This document shows, piece after piece, positions 33,799 through 46,260 of a stretch of 64,000 nucleotides of DNA. Positions within the stretch are counted from its first letter, which is position 1, and every line of letters starts with the position of its first letter. The notes under the pieces were generated by a model, which did not search any database, was not told where the DNA came from, and worked only from the letters and a program-made list of their open reading frames with translations. Source of the DNA: Linum tenue (Eukaryota; Streptophyta; Magnoliopsida; Malpighiales; Linaceae). The stretch spans positions 4,774,001 to 4,838,000 of the forward strand of contig CAMGYJ010000011.1 of the NCBI GenBank assembly GCA_946122785.1, read 5' to 3'. Both the position numbers and the translations under genes were made by a program.

Positions 33799-36645
33799 TT
33801 ATTATTAAATACATACAACGTTTATTCAATTGCAAATAAAAACTAAGAGAAGTTGAGTGTCATTTCACTTTGCACCAAAGTAAATATAATAGAGCTGCTC
33901 ATCTTGACAAAACAATACTTCTCATCTTTGGTTCAACATCTTATTAACCATCATACTTTACTCTTTTTTAACTAATCTACAACAATCTTATAATTATATA
34001 TTTGTATCTTGCTTTTCCCCGTCCAATCCGAAATTAAAAGTATAATAGCTCAAAACAACAATTACTGTACATTCAGACTGTTTTTCCTATTCATTGTGAC
34101 TCAAAATTACTATTCACCGAGTGTTGATTGGTTGTTGGGCTGTGGTGGGCCCTCTGTGTCACTTTGGCTTCTCATTTACTCTTTGCCGCCGATTGTGTGC
34201 TGTTTTTGTTGCTTTTGCGTCGGGGGGATATGAGAGATACTGAAAGAGAAATCGCGTTGGTCACTGGGGGACTGGGTGGGGCATGTTGTCTCTCTATTTC
34301 TTGAGATTGGGATTGGGGGGTGAGATATTTTGTTCTTGGTTGGTTGTCAGGCCTCCACGTAGCTCCCTCATTTGGTCCGCTCATTCCAGCTACCCGGTCC
34401 ATTCCCTAATGTCTTCTCCATAGACTACCACTGAAAAGCGACAGAGACATAGATAGCTCCTGCAACCTCTTACTCTCTTTCTCATGTCCTCTCTGTTCTC
34501 TCCTCTCAACTCAACCATGGCAAGCAGCAGCTCATTCTCTCTCCTCCTTGGTTTCTCGAAATCTCTTCTTAGCATATGAACAAAGTTTGAAGCGATCAAG
34601 ATTTGGGTTTGACGGACCCGGAGTGGATCCAGAAAGTTCCAGGTTGCCCATATATGTTTTTGGTTCAGGTGATTGTTCCTCCTCTTCTGATGGGTATTTG
34701 TTTCTCTTTGTTCCTAAATGGGTTCGTTCTCTCATCCTTTCTCGGAGTATTTGTTCGATCCTTTATGCAGGTTTCTTTATCTTCTCCGACCTCTCCGAGG
34801 AACGAAGGACACGAGCTCTGTATAAGATTTGATGCACTTCTAAGTCTTACAACAATCTTTTCTGATCTCATTTGATTTTGTGGGATTTAGATTGTAGATT
34901 GGAGTCGAATCCCGACAGAGGGGAGCGAGATATGTGAAACCTAATGTTATGTGGTGAGAATTTGATGTTTTTGCTTCATCTCTCTTCTGCGATGTTTAGC
35001 TTTTTCTCAGCTTAATTCGTAAATTATTTTCTCTCTTTAAACAGATGCATGTGACAAGTTCCTGGTAGAGGTTTGGGTGGCCGGTGGTGGTTGTTGAAAC
35101 CCACGTAAGTACCATCTAGAGGACAGGGTTTCTTGGATTTGAAGATCTATTAGTTGAAAAATCCTAAGCGAAGGAGAGGAGCTTCGAAATAGTGACGCCG
35201 GGCGAGATTTTCAGTCTTTCTCTTCTCTCTTTACTGCTTGGTGATTCTATATCTTACTTTTAATGTCTTCTGTTTCTCTCTTCCTCTCTAACTGCGGTGT
35301 TTGTAGAGTATTCTCGTCATCGGTGTGCGTCCAACTGAACCAAGCAAGTAACCTTTGCCATATAGTTGGTTCAGCAGGGCTGTCTTGCCTTCATGAGTTT
35401 CATCTTTTGCTTGCGATTGACAACCTCGAATTGACTTCCTTTTTGTGATTTTTTTCATTGGTTTTTGGATTTGAGGAAAGGTTGTTGGGTGATAAAGGAA
35501 TTTTGTTCAACCTAACTGAGTTAGGTGGGTTCTGCAATGTTGGTGATGGTTTTGTCATTTGTGTCTTTCTGTTACATGAGAAATGGCTATCTACCTGAAA
35601 ATGTGTTCTCATGTTGCCATGCTTTTTTGTTTGTGGCCTTTAGACCCTTGCAATAGTAGTTGGTTTGCTTTTGGGTTTTTACTCTGGTGATTTTGTGCTT
35701 CGGTTGTTTGTGTGTTTTCCTTTCTTTTTGGTAAAACACAACTTTCTTTGTGGAATAAGAAATGGAGTTTTAGTTTGGTGTGGTAATATAATTTATATAG
35801 TTTCCCCTGATTGCACAGAAGAGGGGGAAGACAACAACTATTCAGTACAGTTTCTTAGGAACTGCAGAATTGTTAGCACCAGCAAGCCTTCAATGAACTG
35901 TCGACCACCACCATGTTTTATTCTCCTTTCCAACTAACAGATGTCCTTTGATGTCTAAATGATTGGTAATGTGATTCGAGCTCTAAAGAATTGTGATGTG
36001 CAACTTTTATTTTCAGGTTTATCAAGGTGCAAGATCAATATAGGTTACGTGACCACATTTAGTAAGCCCACTTTTTTCCAGCAGTTGATCAATTAGAAGT
36101 TTATAGTTGAATTTTACTTTTTGGTGATCTTCATAAAATGGTATCTGTTCTTGACCAGTTGAACGCCTTTAAATTCTCTGTACTTTTTCTTGGTTGGATT
36201 GGGTTGTTATTAGCGGGGGGATATTCAAAATTTCAGCTTATTTGTACCAACTATGTATTCAAATATTATCTTGGCCAGTGTAATTTACTCCATAATGTAA
36301 TTGATTTAATATGCCCTTACACATAGTTTTCCCCATTTTTGATTGGGCCTGCATAGACTACATGGGTCCTAAGTCATAATTTGTAGTTTGTTTATATTAT
36401 GCATCCGAATGCTAAGTTGTGGCAAAGCTCAACTCTACATTTCGGCCTTCTTAACATTGTCTGTTTCGCTTTATGAGATGCCTGCAGGCTTAAAACTATT
36501 TTGCTTGGTTTTAAGTAGCAAATTAATTAATATTTATAGCAAATAAAACACATGATGATTGAACATAAAATAATTTGTTGATGTAATCTTTCTATTTGGT
36601 GAATATATCACAAGTCCCAGCGCAGAGCGCGGGCATGAATACTAG
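33799..36645 (+). mobile_element. Helitron H3, non-coding (5' end not located)
   Basis: The 3' end has hairpin CCCAGCGC/GCGCGGG (36616-36633), then CATGAATA and CTAG (36642-36645) followed by T. It directly follows Helitron H2 on the left, so its 5' boundary lies somewhere after 33799. The body resembles a captured gene 5' region: CT-rich leader, short exon-like blocks with GT/AG borders (for example CAGGTGATTG near 34668) and no long frame. It is collinear with about 13900-16050. Confidence 0.65.
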
Positions 36646-36910
36646 TATCTATGAAAAACACTCTATCTTCGTTTCAGCAGCCCCAAAGAGGAATATAAAG
36701 TTCCAGACAAAAAGAGAACAGCAATAATAAACAATGGAAGTGTGACAAAGTGAGGAAAAGCTGTAAACGTGCCAACTTGATCCAAACGCCACCATTATCC
36801 AATTCATTCATTCAGCAGCCGGTCGCCATTGAATAATGAATTTGTAGAGACTTTGGACGATTGCAGATCTTGACTGAGAAAAGAACCCTCCATCATAATT
36901 CCTCCCCACC

Positions 36911-36920
36911 TATATATAAA
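36911..36920 (+). promoter_or_regulatory. TATA box of the EP1-like gene
   Basis: TATATATAAA lies 61-70 bp before the start codon at 36981, giving a short leader of about 35-40 nt. The Helitron H3 end is only 266 bp upstream of it. Confidence 0.65.
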
Positions 36921-36980
36921 TCAAGAAAACCACTGCCAAATCCCATTCCAAAACAGAGCAAGCAACTCCATCGAAAAACA

Positions 36981-38324
36981 ATGCTCTCCCCGCTCAAAAT
37001 GTCGCCAGCCATTTTCCTCTGCATCTCCTTGTTGTCCCTCTCCATCTTCCCTTCCACTCCCCAAGCCACCGTCCCTCCCTCCGCCCGATTCTCCTTCACC
37101 AACGAAGGCGATTTCGGCGACTACATCGTCGAATACAACGCGAACTACCGCGTTCTGTCCATCGCCACCACCCCATTCCAGCTCTGCTTCTACAACACCA
37201 CTCCAGGGCAGTACACCTTGGCCCTGCGCATGGGAACCGTGAGGTCGAAGCCTTGATGCGGTGGGTTTGGGAGGCCAATCGTGGCAACCCAGTTGGCGAA
37301 AATGCCACTTTCTCCCTCGGCGCGAATGGAAACCTCGTCTGGCACATTCCGACGGTCGAATCGCTTGGCAATCCAACACTGCCGACAAGGGCGTGGTTGG
37401 TTCGAGCTGCTCAACAATGGGAACATGGTGCTCAAGGATTCCAAAGGCGGATTCGTCTGGCAGAGCTTCGATTCACCCACCGCCACCTTCTTGGTCGGCC
37501 AGTCGCTCCGAATCGGATCCCCGTCGAAGCTAATCAGCCGAGCATCGCCTGAAGAGAACAAGAACGGGGATTACAGTTTGGTTCTGGAACCCAGAGACCT
37601 AGCTATGTATTTCACTGGGGCAAAAAGTCGAACACCTTATCGGTACTTTTCATTCCTCGCAGCAAACCGCCTCTTCCTCCCAAACAACACCACTTTAATC
37701 AACACCACCTTCAACGCGAACCTGGGTTTCGACACACAAGTCACCAACGACGGCGCCGGAGGCGGAGGGACGTTCCTGAAAAACCCACGGTTCAACACCA
37801 CTCTGTCGTACCTTCGCCTCGAAATCGACGGCAACCTCAGGGTCCACACGTTCATAATCAGCACCGATTCCGACGGGTTCCAGACCCAGCTGGGGAAATC
37901 GCGGTGACCATATTCTCCGAAGACGATCTGGGCTCTGGAGACGAAATGCCAGCTGCCGGGTCGGTGCGGCGAGTTCGGAGTCTGCGAGGACAGCCAGTGC
38001 GTCGGGTGCCCGACTCCGAACGGGCTGGCGGGTTGGAGCAGAGATTGCATGGCGCCGAAGTTGAACGACTGCGGCGGGGGAAGAAGAAGGGCGACTTTAA
38101 GTACTTCGAGCTGAAAGGGGTTGATCACTTTGTGGCCAAGTATACGAGAGGTGAGCGCCGGTGAAGCAGGAATCCTGCGCCGACAAGTGTAGCAAAGATT
38201 GCAAGTGCTTGGGATACTTTTACCACAGTGATGCGTCGAGGTGCTGGATTGCTTACGAGCTGAAGACGATGACGAGGGTCGCGAATTCGACCCATTTGGC
38301 TTTTATTAAGACGCCGCTTCTGTA
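36981..38324 (+). pseudogene. EP1-like bulb-lectin glycoprotein gene with multiple frameshifts
   Basis: This is an intronless gene for a secreted apoplastic glycoprotein of the carrot EP1 type. Visible parts in order: signal peptide (FLCISLLSLSIFPSTPQA), then FTNEGDFGDYIVEYNANYRV, FQLCFYNTTP and LALRMGTVRS. After a one-base loss (about 37246) comes LMRWVWEANRGNP, then the bulb-type lectin block with NGNLV, DGRIAWQSNTA and GNMVLKDSKG. A long open stretch (37400-37907) contains VWQSFDSPT and the middle domain. The C-terminal PAN/apple-like cysteine part (CQLPGRCGEFGVCEDSQCVG, KCSKDCKCLGYFYH, STHLAFIK) is in other frames. At least five single-base shifts are needed. Either it is a recent pseudogene or the sequence carries indel errors; the protein blocks themselves are very well kept. 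Confidence 0.85.
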
Positions 38325-38741
38325 GATGAGTGAAATTTGCTTTGCCAATTTCGTTTTTTACTCTTTTGTGCCAAAAGTCAAAAGTGGAATAAAGTTGACC
38401 TTTTGGGAAGTTGTCACCCTGGTTAGCAGATTTTAGTTAAACAAATTTGGTTGGTAAGAGTGACTGAGTGAAAACTGAAAAGAACGTATTCAAACTATTT
38501 CAATGTACTACTTATATTATCTGGCCACAAAAATAAACTATTGAGATTCAATCTGATAAATATGAAAATGGCAAAAAGAAAAAAAATCTGAAAATACGAA
38601 GCTTGTGTAGTATTTGTTTTTTTAAATTAAATACGAGAAGCTTGTTTGTAATTTACAGAGTTGATATGTACATAATCTGTGTGACCATCTGAGTAGAGAT
38701 ATATCACAATTGTACTTGTCTACGTATTTTTTTAAACATTA
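38325..38741. other. Intergenic 3' flank of the EP1-like gene
   Basis: AT-rich DNA up to the Helitron H4 terminus. No feature seen. Confidence 0.5.
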
Positions 38742-40980
38742 CTAGAATGGAAGCCCGCACTTCGCGGCGGGGTTTTGATTGTTTGTAACAAAGTGTTTTT
38801 TAGTTCTAAGTACATGTTTCAGGCTTGTAAACTATTTCAGTGATAAGAAATGCTATCATTGATCAACCGATAGTGTATCATTGTGATACGATCAAATTGT
38901 AACATAAACGATTCCGCAGGTAATAAGGCATTTTGAAACATAACTTTTCTAAATTAAGTTCATCCGTACAACATATTTTGATCGACGTTGCAGTACACCT
39001 TTTTATGTTAGTAATTCAAACTTATGTTCATTCTTACAAACCAAGGACGGTCGATGACATAATTCATAGGTCAAACTATTTAGGAAATGACCAAAAATGG
39101 ACCAAAACTTATGTTACAACGACCCAACCCATAAATTAGAAAAGCGTACAAAACTCGTCCTCGATTCAAAATTTGCCAATATCGGGTCAAATTAGATAAA
39201 ATACACATTGATTAGAGTTCATATTGGGCAATTGGCACAAAAAGAATTAGTTAAACGGTTGACCAAAAGACTTAGATTAATCATTAACAATTTTAAATAA
39301 TTTTAAAATCATAGTTGACGGGACACTAAGAAACAGTGCCCCATCTTACCGGGTCGACATTAGGTCACATACCCAATGATTTAAGTGTGCAAAACGCGTC
39401 GTTAACCAGTCAGAATAGTTGACCAAAAGATTAGATTAATCAGTAACAAATTTAAATACTTTAAAATCATAGTTGACGTGACAAAAAAAAATAGTGCCTC
39501 ATCTTATCGGGTCGACATTAGGTCAAATATGTACCCAATGATTCAAGTGCAAAAACTCATTATTGAGTCAAAATTCGCAAACAACGGGTTCAACTCGCTT
39601 AAACCGGATCGAAGAAGGTCGAATACTTTTTGATTTGGGTTCAATTTGGATTCATTTGTCATAAGTTAACTAATTAGAATCTCTATGGCACAAAAACTCT
39701 TCCAAGCTTCAATAATTTAAGCGTGCAAAACTCGTTGTTGAGACAAGATTTTTTAACACCGGGTCAACTTGCTTAACCTGGGTCGAAGTAGGTCGAACAC
39801 TCATTAATTTGGGTTAAATTTGAAATTAATTGTCATAAATTAATTAATTAAAATCTTAAAGACACAAAAACTCCTCCAAGCTTCAATGATTCAACTGCAA
39901 CACCAGTTGTTGTTGCAAAATTCATCAACAACGGGTTCAACTCGATTTAATCCTGGTCGAAGTAGGTTGAATACCTATTGATTTGGGTTCAATTGTCAAA
40001 AGTTAATTAATTAGAACCTTGGCACAAAAACTCCTCCAAGTTTCAATGATTTAAGCGTGCAAAACTCGTTGGTTAGCCAAAATTCGGCAACAACTGGTTC
40101 AACTTGCTTTAACTAGATCGAAGTAGGTCGAATACCCATCGATTCAATTGTCATAAGTTAACTAATTAGAACCTCTATGGAACAAAACTCCTCAAAGCTT
40201 CAATCATTTAAGCGTGCAAAACTCGTTGTTGAGCCAAAATTCGTCAACACCAGGTTCAACTCCTTCAATCGAGTCGAAGTAGGTCGAACACCCATTGATT
40301 TGGGTTCAATTTTGGATTTAATTGTCATAGTTAATAAATTAGAACTTTGGATTTAATTGGCATAAGTTAATCAATTAGAAATTTAAGGCACAAAAACTCC
40401 TCCAAACTTCAATGATTAAAGCACAAAACTCGTTGTGGAGGCAAAATTCGTAAGCACTGAGTTGATTCGCTAAACTAAGCGTACAAAACTCATTGTTGAG
40501 CCAAAATTCGCCAACAACGGGTTCAACTTGCTTTAATCATATCAAAGCAGGTCAATACCCATTGATTCAATTGCCATAGTTAACTAATTAGAACCTCCTT
40601 CAAGCTTCAATGAATTAAGCGTGCAAAACTCGTTGTTGAGCCAAAATTCGTCAACATCGGGTTTAACTTGCCGTAAACTGAGTCGAAGTAGATCAAACAC
40701 CCATTGATTTGGGTTCAATTTGGATTTAATTGTCATAAGTTAATCAATTATTAAAGCACAAATTTGTAAACACTCGATTCAACTCGCTTCAAATGGATCG
40801 AAGTAGGTCGAACAATCATTGATTTGAGTTCAATTAGGGTTCAATTGTAGTAAGTTAATTAATTAGTACCTTAATGGTATAAAACCTCTCCAAACTTTGG
40901 TCAATTACAAATGACCACCCCTTATGAGGGACACTATGCAATAGTAACTTGGTTACTTGTTCTTTTATATATATATATAT
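38742..40980 (-). mobile_element. Helitron H4 filled with a minisatellite
   Basis: Read on the minus strand, the 3' end is hairpin CCCCGCCGCGAAGTGCGGG, then CTTCCATT and CTAG (38745-38742) followed by T. The plus-strand right end, TTGTTCTTTTATATATATA, is in reverse complement the TATATA-AAAGAACAAG start common near plant Helitron 5' ends. The exact TC was not seen. The interior is mostly the repeat array 39130-40850. No gene. Confidence 0.65.
39130..40850. repeat. Minisatellite of ~10-11 units, period ~140-215 bp
   Basis: The unit contains GTGCAAAACTCGTTGTTGAG, CCAAAATTCGTCAACA, GGGTTCAACTCGCTT, GTCGAAGTAGGTCGAA and TTGGGTTCAATT. It recurs near 39136, 39390, 39548, 39722, 39895, 40057, 40213, 40427, 40480, 40621 and 40757. 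Units are diverged and differ in length. There is no reading frame. Confidence 0.75.
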
Positions 40981-40981
40981 A

Positions 40982-42295
40982 CTAGAATGGAAGCCCGCGC
41001 TTCGCAACAAGATAATCAGTCACCATGAAATGTGATTTGAGAAAACATGAACGCTCTATATTAAAGGGAGGATCTGCTAAATGATAAGCAAAGTTTAGTG
41101 CACCCGTTATTGTTCAAGGCAAGATCCGCTAAATATTAGAGGGAGTAGCACCACATCCAATTCACTCCAACATGCTCTTAAATAGTGCAAATAAAGTGAT
41201 TTGACATATTCGAGAGAAATTTAAGAGACAACCAACATTCCCTTCTGATGGCAAACCTTAAATTATCAAGTAGATATTCGATATCTGTTATTTATGAGAA
41301 AATGGGTTTGCAAGTAAATCTCTCATTCCATTTGCACTGCAAATGATATTCATGAATTGTTATTTCCAATGTGACCGTAAGCCCTTGCAAATAACAAAGC
41401 ATTCCTAGACTTGATCTAATCACATCATTAGAGGCACATAAGGTATCTAAAATAAATTATTTGACCCATTCGGCATAGTTGTACAGAATTAGATCTAGAG
41501 AATACACCACACCACCTAGAAAACTAGTAGTAGTAGTAGGAGGAGGAGGAGTAGCAGAAGCACGAAAAAGTGCATAAGCGGTAGAAAATTGCATAAGCGG
41601 TAGCTGAAACACAAAAGAAGTTAAGAAGAGAAGAATTATGAATCAGGTAACCAACACGAATAAAATAACTACATAAGGAAACACAATAGCAGCCAACAAC
41701 ATCAGAATCGCAGTACAACGAACACGTGTACACACGAAACAATAGAGGTAAGCAAGGTGAATTTGTTTTTATGTCAAACCGAGTTAAGAGTAGTAGGACT
41801 ATAGATGAGTCAAAACCCACATACCGGATCGAATTACAAAAGGGGGTAAAATTCATCCCTGACCCAAAAATCGTCAACACGGTTTCAACTCGCTTTGACC
41901 AGGTTAAATTAGATTGAAAAATCGAGTAAAATGCGTTCTCGACCCAATTCAATGATTACAAAAGTGGATAAAATTCATTCACTCCCCCAAAAGGGTCTAG
42001 GGTAAAAACTGTCCTCGACCCAAAATTCATCAACATTGGATTCAAATCGATAAAGTGGGGAGAGTTTTTAACAAAATCCACACCCTACCCAATTTGTTAA
42101 TTACAGAAGCGGGTAAATTCATTCTCGGCCTATAATTTGGCAACACAGATACAGGGTCGGAAAATAAGCTAAATGCGTTCTCGACCCAATTCTGTGATTA
42201 CAAAAGTGGATAAAATACATTCACGGCCCTACTCTGTCAAGGGTAAAACTCGTCCTCGACCCAAAAATTGTCAACACTAGAGATTCGAGCCTAAT
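40982..42295 (-). mobile_element. Helitron H5, head-to-tail with H4, 5' end cut by an LTR
   Basis: The 3' terminus is the H4 family type: minus strand GCGAAGCGCGGGCTTCCATT then CTAG (40985-40982) and T. Further in (41840-42290) are about four units related to the H4 minisatellite (GGGTAAAAC...TCCTCGACCC and CATCAACA). A 142-codon minus-strand frame at 41524-41952 has no recognisable domain. The element is interrupted at about 42296 by the LTR of element 1. Confidence 0.62.
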
Positions 42296-43690
42296 TGCAC
42301 ATATTTTACCACCGTTTTCCTTAGGCGTTTGTGGCAATTATGATCCTAAAAGGGTGGTTTTACGCGAGGTTTCTTGTGTTTTAGCATGTTTCAGCATTTA
42401 ACAGGTGAAACTAGCCCCGGAGTCGAAAGTTGGACGAAAAGGAGCGAAAACCGGGAGAAGAGGTGAAAAACCGGCAGTTCACGGTTTCTCTTAGATGTTC
42501 ACGGTCCGCTAAGACCGTGAAGAGGAGCTGTTGTCCATGAACTCCCAGGCGCCAGGGCCAAATCTTAAGTTACTGAAGCGAGGTGAGTTCACGGTCACTA
42601 AGACCATGAACTGGAGTTGTTGCCCGTAAACCCGTGCAAGCGAAAGCGGTGCGTTTCGATCCAACATTGAGTTCACGGCCGTGAACTGAGGCCGATTCCT
42701 GTTTAAAAGCATAGCTAAAAGGAAGGGAGAAGGGAGAGCCCAAGAGTGAGAAAGTGCCTTCTTCAGATTTTAGAGAGAGAAAGAACGAAACAAGGAAGGA
42801 AGAAGGCTAGGGTTTGCTCCAAGTGGTGAATTGGGAAGATTCTCCCCAAGAGAAGTTCAACATAAGCTCAAAGAAGATTGGAAGCATCACCATGATGGTT
42901 TCTACATCTTCCTCTTGTGTTTCTCCCCTTTCTAGCATGAAGTAGTTTCCTTTTTCACTTGGGTGTTGTGAAACCTTAACTATTTACCATGTAGTTTTTG
43001 TTATGTGATTGAATGATTGTTTATGGGTGTTGTTTAATTCAATGATTGAGTTATTTTTCATGTTGATTGTGCATGTTTGTGCTTAGCAATCTAATTGGCC
43101 ATTTTAACCTAGATTAGAGAGGGAAGAACCCCTTTCAAGGGAGGCTCAATGAGTTGGGATTCCTAGGGATTTCTAAGCCACATATTCAGGTTAATGTAGG
43201 GCAAACCTCTATGTTGAATTAAGTAATTTAGTTAAGCGTGATTAAGCCGACCAACCATTGAGTTGAGTGAGGGAGTAAGTCAATCGTCGATTGCCTTAAC
43301 CGAGAGGGCCTCTTCAGTAGCCTATAATGTAGTCCTCGGTTTGGCAATCGAGAGTGTGGTCTACGATCATATTTGCGTCCCCTAGCGGTTCGTAGTCACC
43401 TTGCCCATAGCAATCACTTCTATTCACATACCATGGTAGTAGTTAGGGGGAAGCGACACCGAGTGATCCTTCTCACAAGAGCTTTCAAAATCATTTACTT
43501 TTTCTTTGCTTTACTTTAATTAGAAAAACTTTTCAACCAAAACTTATTCGCTAGATAATAATTCAAATGACTGAAGTAGGGGTACACGGACCGGCGCGAT
43601 TCGATATTTAAATATATTGCCCTGTATTGCAACTGACTAAGGTTTACACTTGGATCTTAGACGGGAATTAATTTGATATTCGAGACGAGT
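42296..43690 (+). mobile_element. 5' LTR of Athila-like element 1
   Basis: It begins TGCACATATTTTACC. The end is inferred from the tRNA-Asp-type primer site at 43698. The U3 part holds three inverted repeats: TTCACGGTC/GACCGTGAA (42498-42521), GTTCACGGTC/GACCATGAAC (42587-42611) and the perfect 18-mer AGTTCACGGCCGTGAACT (42670-42687). GTTTAAAAGC (42701-42710) is a TATA-like box 14 bp further on. No 3' LTR is seen, so both boundaries are approximate. Confidence 0.65.
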
Positions 43691-43697
43691 TGAGTTT

Positions 43698-43715
43698 TGG
43701 GCTCCGTTGCCGAGG
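43698..43715 (+). other. Primer-binding site (tRNA-Asp type) of element 1
   Basis: TGGGCTCCGTTGCCGAGG is a mutated form of the tRNA-Asp complement TGGCGCCGTTGCCGGGG, which is intact in element 2. It lies just inside the LTR. Confidence 0.7.
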
Positions 43716-43837
43716 AACAACGGCCTGTTATCTTGAAAAAGTTGTTTGGTGTAATCTAGCTTTTAATTTCCAGTTTTGAAAGTGTGTGTTCTTTGCTTGT
43801 GCTAGACTTGGTGTTGTTTTCTGATTGTGTGTAGGGA

Positions 43838-45230
43838 TGTGCATGACCCGGAGCAATCCGATACTTTGCTACCCCGTGACGAGGACATAAAAAAACTCTC
43901 CGACTCCTAGCACGGGAGAGGGAGCTAGTGGAGGCAAGGAGAAGAAGGGAAGAAAGGGGACAACAATTTAGTCTCGGTGTTAGAGGAGTAGAAGTTGAAG
44001 AAGGGGAAGGTGAACCCGACATTGGAGTAGAAATGGGCGGGGAACCAAAGAGAGTGGGAGCCGGCCAAGCTCGTAATATAAACAATGCGGCGGTGGAAGA
44101 GGAAGCCCGAGGACAATGGGATACTATATGGCCCCAGGACTGGCGGACATTCAATCGCCAATCCTACACCCTCCGTGGCAGCCAACAGTTTCGAGATCAA
44201 GCCGGCTCTAGTGACCATGATACATAACAATTCTTTGTTCCACGGTCATGCGACCAAGTCACCAAGAGAGCATGTTCAAAGATTCCTGGAGCTTGCGGGT
44301 AGCTTGAAGATCAATGACATGTCGGGTGAAGCTTTCCAATTGAGGATTTTCCCCTATTCACTTGCGGGGAAAGCACTCCGGTGGTTAAATAACCGTCGCC
44401 TCATTCAATCACCTCATGTGATGATCTTCTCAAAAATTCATGTCCACCTACTGCCCGCCTTCGAAGACGGCCGAGTGGAGAAAGAAGATTACCCATTTCG
44501 AGCAAGAGGAAAACGAGACCTTGAGGGATGCTTGGGAGAGATGGTCCGATTATTTTCTTCAATGCCCTCACTATGAGTTCGAAGAACAGCTTCAGATTGA
44601 AACTTTCCACGGTGGTCTAATCCAAGAAGACAAGATTTCATTGACTCATTGTGTCAATGGAAATTGATGAATATGACTCCACCCCAAGTGACCGAGCTAC
44701 TTGAAGAAATGGCCCCGAGGGATACGATTGGCGATTGACGAGAAGTGGGAGGAGAAACAATGATAGGGGAGTGAGAAGTGTGGGATCGAGCGCTCCACTT
44801 GAGGCGAAGTTGGACAAGTTGATAGAGGTAATTCTTGAAGATAAGAAGCAAGGAAAGAGGTCAGTGATGTCTTGTGATTGGTGTTTGAGCACTAACCATG
44901 AGATGGCGGAGTGCCAAGCAATGAAGGAGGCAACCAATCCGGAGGAGCAAGTCAATTTCTTGGCAAATGCTAGGCTAAAACCGTATAGAAATACTTATAC
45001 TCCCGGATGGAGGAACCACCCAATTTGCTTGGTCATCACCGACTAATCCGAGGCCCCGGGTTTTCAAGGCCCTATGGGCAATTATCAACCTCGCCCAACC
45101 TTCATCCAACAAAGGCCTCAAGTCCAAAGCTCAAACTTCCAACAACCATTTCTTTCACAAGGTGGTCAAGGGTTTCAACAACTACAACAACCCGACAAGC
45201 TATCCAAGCTTGAAGACCTAGTGAACACAT
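43838..45230 (+). pseudogene. Decayed gag of element 1
   Basis: The start (M-H-D-P-E-Q-S-D-T-LLP) matches element 2's MTRSQSGDLLP. The gag core is spread over three frames: SLKINDMSGEAFQLRIFPYS, ALRWLNNR, then PPSKTAEWRKKITHFEQEEN and TLRDAWERWSDYFLQCPHYE. The zinc knuckle follows near 44870 (CDWCLSTNHEMAEC, CX2CX4HX4C) with the NPEEQVNF tail. Many frameshifts and stops mean it is not functional. Confidence 0.85.
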
Positions 45231-46260
45231 TGTGAGCACGAGTGCTCAAAAGTTCGAGAAGATTGAGCAATTCATGATGTGGCGACTACCAAATTTACCT
45301 CGGTTGAGGCAGGACTCCGATGCCATCAAGCGAGCCTCCAAAGCTTGGAAGTGCAAATCGATAATCTTGCGGGATCCTCACAGAGTGACCAAAGGGATCC
45401 CTACCTTCCCAAACCATGGTGAACCCCAAGGATCGCGCCGGGATGAATGCAATTCAAGTGGGAAGTGAAAAAGTGACTCCGGGCGTCGCCGCTAAAGAAG
45501 TGATTGAGAGGGAAGATCCAACCCTAAGGATGGAGAGAAAGGGCCTTGAGGAGAGAGGAAAGCGACAAGGAAGGCATCGTCGACACCACCTTCGGTGGTT
45601 GAGTACAGCAACCTCTTCCTTCCCCACGAGGATGTACAAGGAGAGGTTGGAGAACGAGTTGGAGGTTTTATGGAAATGCTCTGCACCCTCCACTTCAATA
45701 TCCCTTTCCTTGAAGCCATGGCTCAAATGCCAAGATATGCAAAGTACCTCAAAGAATTCCTCACCAAGAAACCAAAGCTTGAAGGCCTCGCCAACGTGAC
45801 TCTTGGCGAGGAGTGTTCGGCTTTCCTCCTCAACTGCTTGCCCAAAAAGCGGTCCGACCCAAGTAGCTTTACTATCCTCTTGGTATTGGTAACCATCATG
45901 TAGAAAATGCCTTGGCGGACCTAGGAGCTAGTGTTAATGTGATGCCCTACAAGCTTTTCAAAAAGTTAGAAGTAGGTGAACTTAAGACCACTAAGTTTAG
46001 CATCACTTTAGCGATCGTTCGGTAATTAGCCCGAGAGGCATTGTGGAGGACATGTTGGTGCGAGTAGGCAAGTTTGCTATCCGACCGATTTCGTGATCTC
46101 GATATAAGCGAGGACTTGGATATGCCGCTCATATCGGTCGTCCATTCCTCGCCACCACCAAGGCATTGATAGACGTTAATGAGGGGACCTTAATTCTGAG
46201 AGATGGTGAGGAGAGAATCAAGCTTGAAATTGACCTTAGGGCTAGGGCTAGAAGTGAGGA
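45231..46260 (+). pseudogene. Decayed protease region of element 1
   Basis: Blocks correspond to element 2's gag-protease: LFLPHEDVQGE with PFLEAMAQMPRYAKYLKEFL (about 45600-45770), LGEECSAFLLNCLPKK, then across frameshifts ADLGASVNVMPYKLF (about 45910-45955) and IGRPFLATTKALIDV (about 46130-46180). DLGAS is the aspartic protease site of this lineage. No reverse transcriptase follows; the sequence passes directly to the hairpin at 46611. Confidence 0.8.

Noticed and set aside
39130..40850. Regular repeats considered as a CRISPR array
   Set aside because: Units are long, diverged and continuous without unique spacers, in a plant genome; it is a minisatellite within a Helitron.
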